Shown: positions 46,804-53,492 of the stretch, piece by piece | Layout of the letters: each line of letters begins with the position of its first letter | Position numbering within the stretch: the first letter of the stretch is position 1 | Origin: Acidobacteriaceae bacterium | GTDB lineage: Bacteria; Acidobacteriota; Terriglobia; Terriglobales; Acidobacteriaceae | Reading direction: 5' to 3' | Assembly (NCBI GenBank): GCA_003156805.1 | Contig: PMHV01000005.1 | Span: forward strand, 1 to 64,000 | Length of the DNA: 64,000 nucleotides | Notes under the pieces: model-generated | What the model saw: the letters and a program-made list of their open reading frames with translations, nothing else | Told to the model about the DNA's origin: nothing | The model's database searches: none | Translations under genes and position numbers: made by a program

Positions 46804-47846
46804 TGCGCGCGCCCCAGCGGGATCAGGAACCGGTAGGCAATTCCTACGGTCCAAAGATTGAGATTTCCGGCCGAACTGAATTGCCGTCCGTAACTGGCTA
46901 CCGCTTTAAGCCCGTCCTTCAAGTAATAGTTCAGCCCGAATTCACCTTCGCGGGTGCTCGCAGGCTGCAGTCCAAGGGCCGCGGCCTCATCTGCGCCGAT
47001 CGAGCCGCTGAAGAATTGCTCCGCCCGCCCCGCGAATTCGGTGTGGCGCATCGCCTTCTGCCAGAACCGGACTTGGCTCAAGCGGTAGGCGCCGTCGATC
47101 CAGTATCCGCTCCCCTGGTTCGACCGGGCATACTCGGAGTGCACGTTGAGCGGAAGCCGCGCCGGTTGCCACGCAAAATGAAATCCAAAAGCGTTCGAAC
47201 GCTCGTCCTGCAACAGCTTCTGCCAGGAAGCACCCACCTCAACCCGCGGACCCGGCAGAAAGACGCCGATGCGCCCGCCGACGTTGCGATCCGATTGCAG
47301 GTTGTTGTGGTCTGTGCTCACTGCCGAAACATAGACCGCATAGTTCAGGTTGGCCTTGGTACCGGCGGCGACCGGGAATCCGCCGCGCAGCATCATGCCG
47401 TCGCTCGATTCGGCGGAGAGCGGCAAGATTAGAGGATCCTGTTGCAAGCTCCGGATCCAGATGGGATACAAGCGCTCGTTGAAGATTCCAAACGGCGTGA
47501 GAAACCGTCCCAAGGTGACGGTAACGTATGGGTTGGCGATGTAGTCGGCTTGCAGATAATCGAGATTCTTGCTCACCTCGCCGCCGTAAGGGCCGCCACC
47601 GGCAGGACGCTGAAACGCTCCTTCGCACTCCATTCTCCCTTCCACCAGCCACCGGTCGCCCAGCGGCAGCAGAAGCACAGGATTGATCTGTTCATCAATC
47701 TGGTTTTGCCCGGCGGTGACAAAGTTGAAATAGCCGGCAGTTCCGGTAAGAATGGGGACTGGCTTCTCCGTATCCGGCGACTGAGCGGCCACCAGACCCA
47801 GCATGAAGCCTAAAACGCATAAAAGAACGCATAACCTTGCCGGCAT
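46800..47846 (-). CDS. Outer-membrane beta-barrel protein (porin-like)
   Basis: 348 residues from the ATG at 47846 (MPARLCVLLCVLGFML), signal peptide to about 22. Alternating hydrophobic strands with aromatic girdles fill the mature part (INPVLLLPLGDRWLVEGRMECEG, YIANPYVTVTLGRFLTPFG, GTKANLNYAVYVSAVS, VEVGASWQKLL, AFGFHFAWQ, LNVHSEYARS, EFGLNYYLKDGLKAVASYGRQF), and the last residues LWTVGIAYRFLIPLG fit a barrel-closing strand. It looks like a phosphate-selective or OprO-type porin in style, e.g. FGIFNERLYPIW. A 23-residue extension is in frame upstream. As first gene of the operon it has AGAGGA upstream. It may hold or feed the cytochrome and CuA protein encoded after it. Confidence 0.78.
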   Translation of the reverse strand: MPARLCVLLCVLGFMLGLVAAQSPDTEKPVPILTGTAGYFNFVTAGQNQIDEQINPVLLLPLGDRWLVEGRMECEGAFQRPAGGGPYGGEVSKNLDYLQADYIANPYVTVTLGRFLTPFGIFNERLYPIWIRSLQQDPLILPLSAESSDGMMLRGGFPVAAGTKANLNYAVYVSAVSTDHNNLQSDRNVGGRIGVFLPGPRVEVGASWQKLLQDERSNAFGFHFAWQPARLPLNVHSEYARSNQGSGYWIDGAYRLSQVRFWQKAMRHTEFAGRAEQFFSGSIGADEAAALGLQPASTREGEFGLNYYLKDGLKAVASYGRQFSSAGNLNLWTVGIAYRFLIPLGRAQ

Positions 47847-48072
47847 AGGCAGAACAGTCCTCTGCCAGCGCGGCAAACTCGCTTTTTGGAAGAAATACAA
47901 CACACCGAACTCCACTCAAGCCTTTGATGGGATTGTCCTTCAGTTAAGTTAAAGAGGGGAACATCACGGAGGTAACTTCCGTATCTATCAGGGTGGAAAT
48001 GGGTCTTTTCCGGTTTTGGCCTCTCACCAATCCCGGTTTGGAAAGTCTAAGAGTTTTGAAAAGGAGGGAATC

Positions 48073-48945
48073 ATGCATCGCCAACTCCGGTCTTCCGCCT
48101 GGTGGGGAACCATTCTCGGGACTATCTGTGCGCTTCTATTCTTCGCCGCAGCTTCCGACGCGTCCGACCATCGCGGCGCGTTTACCGAAGAGTTTCATCA
48201 GACCTACGCTCTCACTCCTGACGGCCGCGTAGAACTCGACAACATCAACGGCGATGTCCACATCACCGCCTGGGACCGCAATGAAGTCAAAGTTGACGCC
48301 GTGAAGTACGCCGACAACAAAGAAAGGCTTGACGAGGCCAAGATCGAGGTCGACTCCGGCAAAGACGATCTTTCGATTCGCACCAAGTATCCCGATCACG
48401 ATCACACTTTCAATTGGGGATCGCATAATAATCCCGCGGGCGTTGAATACACTCTCACGGTTCCGCGCCGCGTCCGGCTCGACGAAATCAAACTGATCAA
48501 CGGCGCGCTCGACATTGCCGGCGTCAGCGGCGAGGTGCACGCTTCGTGCATCAATGGCCGGCTGGAAGCGCACAATCTCGCCGGCCGCGCCGAGCTCTCC
48601 ACCATCAACGGCCATCTGGATGCGCGCTTTGACAAACTTGCCGGATCTTCGATCGAGTTGAATTCGGTGAACGGTTCCTTGGACTTGACCATTCCTTCGG
48701 ATTCGAAAGCCCGCATCGAGGCCAGCACGGTTTCCGGAGGAATCGATAACGACTTCGGCTTGCATGTGAACCATCGCAGTTTCGTCGGCCATGACCTGCG
48801 TGGCGAGTTGGCCAGCGGCGGCACGCGCATCAAGTTGGCAAATGTGAACGGCCACATCAATATTCATCACGCCTCCGACGGTCGCGCTCTCAGCCCGGTC
48901 AAAGATTTGAGCGGCCGCGATGACGATGACGATTCCAAAATCTGA
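48073..48945 (+). CDS. Secreted DUF4097 beta-solenoid-like protein
   Basis: 290 residues from the ATG at 48073, preceded by AAGGAGGG. Signal peptide up to about residue 32. DUF4097 pattern of recurring short beta segments: GRVELDNINGDVHITAWDRNEVKVDAVKY, LDEIKLINGALDIAGVSGEVHASCINGRLEAHNLAGRAELSTINGHLDARF, SIELNSVNGSLDLTIPSDSKARIEASTVSGGI, TRIKLANVNGHINI. Family proteins resemble adhesin/polymer-binding folds and have been linked to envelope stress; no function is proven. The tail (GRDDDDDSKI) is strongly acidic. The divergent barrel operon starts 226 bp away; the space holds an ACGGA-N7-TCCGT hairpin. Confidence 0.88.
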   Translation: MHRQLRSSAWWGTILGTICALLFFAAASDASDHRGAFTEEFHQTYALTPDGRVELDNINGDVHITAWDRNEVKVDAVKYADNKERLDEAKIEVDSGKDDLSIRTKYPDHDHTFNWGSHNNPAGVEYTLTVPRRVRLDEIKLINGALDIAGVSGEVHASCINGRLEAHNLAGRAELSTINGHLDARFDKLAGSSIELNSVNGSLDLTIPSDSKARIEASTVSGGIDNDFGLHVNHRSFVGHDLRGELASGGTRIKLANVNGHINIHHASDGRALSPVKDLSGRDDDDDSKI

Positions 48946-48957
48946 AGAGAAACAACG

Positions 48958-49707
48958 CTAGTAAATCGTGTATCCCGGCGCGGGCGTACGTAGGTCGGGC
49001 TTTGAGGCCATCAGCAGCAGCGCGCCCACACGCTTGAAAGCCCGCAGATCGTCGAGCCTGTGAAACGACTTCGTCTGGTAGTCGTCGGGAGTGGGCGTGT
49101 CATCGGGAATTCGCTGCGCCTCTACATTTTCGAAGGCATGTTTCTTCAGCAGCTCGATGTACTCCGCCTCCGACCGCACGTGTACCGGAACCTTCAGCTT
49201 ATCGACCCACTGCAGCGAATACTGGTTGTCTTTGTAGAGATTGATCAGAATGAATAACCGGCCGCGCGGCGCCATCACGCGAAACAGTTCCATCAAAGCG
49301 CGATCCTGATCGGGATAATAATAGAAAGACTCGACCGACAAAACTTTGTCAAAGAAATTTTCTTCCCACGGAATCTGCATCGCCGATCCGCAAACGTATA
49401 ACACATTCTCGAAATCCCTCGACGCGGCTCGCGCAACGCGGATCATCTCGTCGGCAACATCGAGTCCCACGACCTGTCCGAAACCTTCCGGGCCTTCGCC
49501 CACCAAACGCGCCAGCAACCGCGTCGCCCAACCCGAGCCGCAACCCAGGTCAAGAATGCGTTCCCCGGCGCGGAGGTTCATCAGGCGAATGGTTTTGGCC
49601 GTAATGTCGAGATGATGGCTCTCCATCTTCTCGCCTTCGCCGGCAGCGGCCCAGCGGTTGAATTCCTGTTGCAGCTTCTCGTCGGGAGTAAGGGATTTTT
49701 CTGGCAT
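48958..49707 (-). CDS. Class I SAM-dependent methyltransferase
   Basis: 249 residues. Motif I ILDLGCGSG (51-59), acidic motif II VVGLDVADEMI, post-I SAMQIPWEENFFDKVLSVESFYYYPD and LFRVMAPRGRLFIL define the UbiE/Coq5-like fold. The substrate is not fixed, and menaquinone methylation (MenG) is only one possibility; a YYY patch and the late insertions argue for a small lipid or quinone acceptor, but this is weak. Soluble. It converges with the DUF4097 gene (12 bp between stops). Confidence 0.88.
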   Translation of the reverse strand: MPEKSLTPDEKLQQEFNRWAAAGEGEKMESHHLDITAKTIRLMNLRAGERILDLGCGSGWATRLLARLVGEGPEGFGQVVGLDVADEMIRVARAASRDFENVLYVCGSAMQIPWEENFFDKVLSVESFYYYPDQDRALMELFRVMAPRGRLFILINLYKDNQYSLQWVDKLKVPVHVRSEAEYIELLKKHAFENVEAQRIPDDTPTPDDYQTKSFHRLDDLRAFKRVGALLLMASKPDLRTPAPGYTIY

Positions 49708-49894
49708 GAGTAAGATTTTATCGTGTCGCCGAGTGCTGCGGCTGCTCCCAGTCTATCCGTGAGTATCCGGACCAATCCCTTCTCAGAGGTGAGTGCTATC
49801 GCCCTGTTTGTGTAAATTGAGTAGCGGCAGGGCGATTCGATACCGCTGGTAGCTCCGTACTCTCCTAGGTTTACAATGTCCAAAGGAGATCGCC

Positions 49895-50287
49895 GTGAAC
49901 CGGTTCTGGGCCTTCATCGTCCTCCTGTCCGCAGCTTCCTTGACTCTGGCTTGCGGAAGCAGCAGCAATCGGCAGCTTCAATCCATCACCATTAGTTCGG
50001 TTGCGAACGGTCAGCAGATTCAATTTGTCGCGACTGGCACTTTTTCCGCGCCACCGACCACCGTCAGTCCGCTCGCGGCCGACTGGGGCATTGGACCTTT
50101 TGCGCCACCGCCCCTGGGGAATGTGGAATATACGCTGACGACCCAGCCCTACACATTCGACTGCGCCGGTTCGGGGCCCTACTTGCCGGTCAGTACTCTT
50201 GCTCCCTCGGATCCAAACGCCCCGACCGCTGGCTCATTACCATTCGCGAAGATGGTTACGGCATCGGCTCCTATTCCCTGCCCGTAA
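49895..50287 (+). CDS. Small lipoprotein with bacterial Ig-like start, unknown
   Basis: 130 residues, GTG start with AAAGGAG upstream. Lipobox ASLTLAC (Cys20). The mature part starts QLQSITISSVANGQQIQFVATGTFSAPPTTVSPLAADWG, close to the start of acidobacterial Ig-like domains, then a Pro-rich stretch ending SAPIPCP. There is one probable domain and two to four Cys that could form disulfides (FDCAG, PIPCP). No enzymatic motif. It is anchored in an outer or inner membrane. The gene stands alone. Confidence 0.7.
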   Translation: MNRFWAFIVLLSAASLTLACGSSSNRQLQSITISSVANGQQIQFVATGTFSAPPTTVSPLAADWGIGPFAPPPLGNVEYTLTTQPYTFDCAGSGPYLPVSTLAPSDPNAPTAGSLPFAKMVTASAPIPCP

Positions 50288-50453
50288 GAAACTGTTTCGG
50301 GGCACGCAGCGATGGTTGGCGTAACATCGCCATTACACTCACGATGCCAGAACGGCTCGTCACGGGACGGCTGCTTGGCAATCCGGAAACTGAGCTAACG
50401 CCTCGTCTCACGGCTACCGCTGCTTTCACGGCTGTGTTACAGTTTCCCTCCGC

Positions 50454-50624
50454 ATGGCGACTCGCTCTCAGAATCCGACGCCAGAACCCGGTCCCGGCTC
50501 TCTCTATTGCCCGAACTGCGCCGAAGAAGTAACCGATCCGCTGACCTGCGGCGATTGTTCTGCTGTGCTCTGCCGGCGCTGCGGCACGCCGCTGGAATCT
50601 TCCGACGAACTCGGCATCGGATAA
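50454..50624 (+). CDS. Tiny zinc-ribbon protein upstream of the permease
   Basis: 56 residues, a Pro-rich start and a compact zinc-binding core with three CxxC pairs: Cys19-xx-Cys22 (YCPNC), Cys32-xx-Cys35 (TCGDC) and Cys40-xx-Cys43 (LCRRC). Six Cys in 25 residues point to one or two zinc ions. The frame is intact and ends 2 bp before the ATG of the amino-acid permease (50627), so the two genes are translationally coupled. No strong Shine-Dalgarno precedes it. I do not know the family; the pattern resembles small zinc ribbons and rubredoxin-like knuckles. It may regulate or assist the transporter. Confidence 0.65.
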   Translation: MATRSQNPTPEPGPGSLYCPNCAEEVTDPLTCGDCSAVLCRRCGTPLESSDELGIG

Positions 50625-50626
50625 GC

Positions 50627-52093
50627 ATGGAGCCAACCACCGCGCCGCCGGCAGCCGAAGCCGCATCTTCCAGCTCGCAGCCTACACTCATCCGCGGACT
50701 TGGCCTGCTGGATTCCGTATTGCTATTGGTAAGCGGCATCATCGGCTCGTCGATTTTTCTCACTGCCAAAGACATCGCGGCGCCGCTGCCACAACCGGCG
50801 CTGTTTCTGCTGGTTTGGGTGCTGGGCGGATTGATTTCTCTCTGCGCCTGCTTCGCCTTCGCCGAACTGGGCTCGATGTTTCCCGACTCCGGCGGACAAT
50901 ACATTTACCTGCGCGAAGCCTACGGCGATCTCATTGCTTTCCTCTACGGCTGGATGCTCTTCAGCGTCGCCAACGGGGGCAGCATCGCCGCTCTTTCGGT
51001 GGCCGCGGCCGCATATGCGGGACAGGTTTTTCCGATCGTCTCGCAGGAGCACGTTGTTCTTTCCATCGCGGGCATCACGCTTACGCGCGCGCATGTGTTC
51101 GGTGTGCTGCTGATCGCGATTCTGACTTACGTGAATGTGGTGGGATTGCGCTGGGGCACGCTGCTGCAGAATCTTTCCACTTGGACCAAGTTTGCCGCGA
51201 TGGCCGCGTTCGTGGTTCTCGGATTCGCCATCGGCAAAGGCAACTGGTCGCACTTTCACTCGTACGGGCATTCATATGGCCAGTTGCACGGCCAATTGCA
51301 CGGCGCTGGCCTCACGATGGGACTTCACCCTGCGCAGTTGATCTCGGCGATGGGCGTCGCACTGATCGCCGTTTTCTGGGCCTACGACGGATGGGTTTAC
51401 ATCACATGGGTTGCGGGCGAAGTGAAAGAGCCGCGGCGCAACGTGCCGCTGGCGATGGTGCTGGGCGTGCTTGTGGTGGGAGCGATCTACATTGGCATGA
51501 ACGTGACTTACGTCTACGCTCTGCCGCTGACTGAGATCGCCAAGCATGAGACCATCGCCGCTGCTGCCGCAGCTACGCTGTTTTCGCCTCGCGCTGCAGT
51601 GTGGCTTTCGCTGGTAATTGCGATTTCCTGCTTCAGCGCCGCCGCAACCTGCACGCTCTCTGGCGCACGCGTTTATCTGGCCATGGCGCAAGATGGCGTC
51701 TTCTTCAAGCGCATGGCGGTGATCCATCCAAAGTGGAGGACGCCCGCTTTCAGCCTTGTTGGCCAAGGCATCTGGGCGGCGCTGCTCACCGTCAGCGGAC
51801 GCTATGACCAGCTCTATACCTATGTCATTTACGGCATGGTGCTGTCGTATACGCTCACTGTCATTGGCCTGTTCCTGCTGCGCTGGAAGCGTCCCGATAT
51901 TCCGCGGCCTTATCGCTGCACGGGTTATCCGTGGCTGCCGATGATCTACGTGCTGATCGGAACAGCGTGGACACTCAATACGATCCTCACGCGACCTGCT
52001 GAGGCGTTCTGGGGAACGACCATCGTGCTGGCCGGCGTTCCAGGATATCTGTACTGGAAGCGCAGCGGCCGAAAAGCTGCAGCGGTCGGCTAG
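50627..52093 (+). CDS. APC-superfamily amino-acid permease
   Basis: 488 residues from the ATG at 50627, twelve predicted helices. The first helices carry the APC signature: GLLDSVLLLVSGIIGSSIFLT (G-xIGSxIF) and PALFLLVWVLGGLISLCACFAFAELGSMFPDSGGQYIYLREAYGD (xxAELGxxxPxSGGxYxYLxxxxG). Similar to LAT-type and y+LAT-type exchangers. A loop after helix 6 has an unusual run of His and Gly (209-226, HFHSYGHSYGQLHGQLHG), built from the tetrads HSYG and QLHG. Substrate is an amino acid or amine, not identifiable. It is coupled to the zinc-ribbon gene. A 40-residue upstream extension overlaps that gene and is not likely to be used. Confidence 0.92.
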   Translation: MEPTTAPPAAEAASSSSQPTLIRGLGLLDSVLLLVSGIIGSSIFLTAKDIAAPLPQPALFLLVWVLGGLISLCACFAFAELGSMFPDSGGQYIYLREAYGDLIAFLYGWMLFSVANGGSIAALSVAAAAYAGQVFPIVSQEHVVLSIAGITLTRAHVFGVLLIAILTYVNVVGLRWGTLLQNLSTWTKFAAMAAFVVLGFAIGKGNWSHFHSYGHSYGQLHGQLHGAGLTMGLHPAQLISAMGVALIAVFWAYDGWVYITWVAGEVKEPRRNVPLAMVLGVLVVGAIYIGMNVTYVYALPLTEIAKHETIAAAAAATLFSPRAAVWLSLVIAISCFSAAATCTLSGARVYLAMAQDGVFFKRMAVIHPKWRTPAFSLVGQGIWAALLTVSGRYDQLYTYVIYGMVLSYTLTVIGLFLLRWKRPDIPRPYRCTGYPWLPMIYVLIGTAWTLNTILTRPAEAFWGTTIVLAGVPGYLYWKRSGRKAAAVG

Positions 52094-52206
52094 AGAACAG
52101 TTCGGCCTTCGCGATTCTGCCTGTGCATATTTGCCCGCACAATATTCTCGAATAGCTGCGTCAGGGCGGTGCCGGCGTTGAATCTTTGTTTCCCGAAATG
52201 GTTTGA

Positions 52207-52422
52207 GGGGTATACCCCTTACCCCCCCGGTATATTGGAATCATCGACTTAGCGAGAAAACGGCATTTGATCTATGGGGCTCAACAACTTGCGGGCAAAA
52301 TCTTGCGCGCAAAGGAGTTACGCGTGATTTTGTGCCCGGGCCTCTACCGCCTCGCCTTGTGATGATGGACTCATTTCACAAGTGGGGCAAGGTCAGATGT
52401 CACAGGGATGTGTGGATTTCGC
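52207..52422 (+). repeat. Dispersed bipartite element, copy D
   Basis: Left end: GGGGTATACCCC palindrome, then CCCCCCCGGTATATTGGAATC and GACTTAGCG. Middle: GGGCTCAACAACTTGCGGGC, then AAAATCTTGCGCGCAAAGG and AGTTACGCG. Right end: GTGATGATGGAC, then GGGCAAGGTCAGATGTCACA and GTGTGGATTTCGC. It fills the interval of about 400 bp between the permease and the DUF4160 gene and is co-oriented with that gene (start 73 bp further). Confidence 0.75.
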
Positions 52423-52481
52423 GAGCTTCGTGACGCGATAGCGCAGGTTTTCGCGAGGCGTTCCAGGCTGCGTTCCTCTGC

Positions 52482-52487
52482 TACAAT
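52482..52487 (+). promoter_or_regulatory. Candidate -10 element of the DUF4160 operon (leaderless)
   Basis: TACAAT ends 7 nt before the ATG at 52495, so transcription would begin at about the start codon. The 7 nt (CCCGCGC) hold no Shine-Dalgarno. No good -35 is seen, so an activator may be needed. Confidence 0.4.
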
Positions 52488-52494
52488 CCCGCGC

Positions 52495-52740
52495 ATGCCG
52501 ACGGCTCTGCGATCGGGCCCGTATCGATTCTATTTCTATAGCCATGAGCCGAATGAGCCGCCACATATTCATGTGGACCGCGATGACTCTTCTGCCAAGT
52601 TCTGGCTCGATCCGGTCCAACTGGCGGCAAACTTTGGGTTTCGTGCTCACGAACTGCGCGAGATACAATTGATGGTGATCGAGCATAGGGCACGGTTTCT
52701 GGAGAGTTGGAATGGGTTTTTTGGCATCGGCGGCGGATGA
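52495..52740 (+). CDS. DUF4160 protein (toxin-antitoxin-like module)
   Basis: 81 residues: MPTALRSGPYRFYFYSHEPNEPPHIHVDRDDSSAKFWLDPVQLAANFGFRAHELREIQLMVIEHRARFLESWNGFFG, the full DUF4160 domain with the PPHIHV and W motifs. DUF4160 genes are commonly paired with DUF2442 genes, as here (29-bp overlap with the next). The pair is treated as a TA-like module in many genomes; biochemical activity is not known to me. A -10-like TACAAT ends 7 nt before the ATG and there is no Shine-Dalgarno, so the mRNA may be leaderless. Confidence 0.88.
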   Translation: MPTALRSGPYRFYFYSHEPNEPPHIHVDRDDSSAKFWLDPVQLAANFGFRAHELREIQLMVIEHRARFLESWNGFFGIGGG

Positions 52741-53170
52741 GCGCGTGTTGGGGGTGGAATTCACTGACGACGCGCTGAGTGTGTCCTTGCGCGATGGCCG
52801 CATTATCAGCGTGCCGCTGGTGTGGTATCCCCGCTTGCTGAGTGCCACCGCCGCGCAGCGTAAGAACTGGAAGATCGCTGGCGGCGGGTACGGGCTGCAC
52901 TGGCCCGATATTGACGAGGATCTGAGCACGGAAGGCTTGCTGCGTGGCGCGCCCGCCGCCAAGGCATTGCCCGCGGTCGTCGACGGACGCAAAGTCCAGG
53001 AGCGCGACCATCCCAGGATCATCCCTATAGCAGAACTGGAGAAGCAGACAATCCTGGATGCTATTTCCGAGCTCAACGGCGACAGGTTGGCAGCTGCGCG
53101 ACTTTTGGGAATCGGGAAGGCGGAGCTTTACCGCAAGTTAAAGGAGTACGGTGCGCAGGTTAAGCGGTAG
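52712..53170 (+). CDS. DUF2442 domain fused to a Fis-type helix-turn-helix
   Basis: 152 residues. The N-terminal 10-83 is DUF2442: VLGVEFTDDALSVSLRDGRIISVPLVWYPRLLSATAAQRKNWKIAGGGYGLHWPDIDEDLSTEGLLRG. After a linker, residues 108-146 are a Fis-type helix-turn-helix: ELEKQTILDAISELNGDRLAAARLLGIGKAELYRKLKEYG, the same type as at the end of NtrC proteins. DUF2442 proteins are usually about 80-90 residues without a DNA-binding domain, so the fusion suggests direct autoregulation of the DUF4160-DUF2442 unit. The start overlaps the DUF4160 gene by 29 bp. The element copy D lies directly upstream of this operon. Confidence 0.87.
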   Translation: MGFLASAADERVLGVEFTDDALSVSLRDGRIISVPLVWYPRLLSATAAQRKNWKIAGGGYGLHWPDIDEDLSTEGLLRGAPAAKALPAVVDGRKVQERDHPRIIPIAELEKQTILDAISELNGDRLAAARLLGIGKAELYRKLKEYGAQVKR

Positions 53171-53206
53171 GCGGCTGAAGCAGGTGACGATGCACGCGAG
53201 ATCCTT

Positions 53207-53252
53207 CGCTCCGCCTGAAAGGCGGCTACGCTCAGGATGACGCCATAGGGAT
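53207..53252. repeat. REP-like hairpin (GATCCTTCGCTCCGCC type)
   Basis: AGATCCTTCGCTCCGCCT, then GAAAGGCGGCTACGCTCAGGATGACG, folds with CGCCT/AGGCG in the centre and GATCCT/AGGATG outside. This phrase looks like a common dispersed palindromic unit of GC-rich soil bacteria; only one copy is in the window. Confidence 0.5.
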
Positions 53253-53492
53253 GAAAACTTCCGCGGCTAGAACTGTGCCAAATCTCCATTTTCAACGGTT
53301 CGCCCAGAAATAACGGCCGTAACTTTAATTTGTACCCCGTCTTGCAGTACCTTTGTGTAGTGAGTGCGGGTGTGTGATCGTCGGCTCATTTTTCGCTTTT
53401 GCGCTTTTTTTATTCGCGCCTGCTTTGATTGCACCGTATTTATTCGCGCCTTCTTTTTTGGACATTCTGGTTAGGACATTCTTGGAGAAGAC
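53253..53492. other. Intergenic region before the TPR lipoprotein gene
   Basis: No gene seen. It contains a 30-bp-period direct repeat (TTTATTCGCGCCT at 53409 and 53439), and the word GGACATTCT twice just before the gene (53458-53485), the second merging with the ribosome-binding site GGAG. The repeats may come from local duplication; a regulatory role is only a guess. Confidence 0.4.

Noticed and set aside
52203-52433. Open frame of 76 codons over element copy D
   Set aside because: It lies entirely inside the dispersed element and is not conserved between copies as protein.
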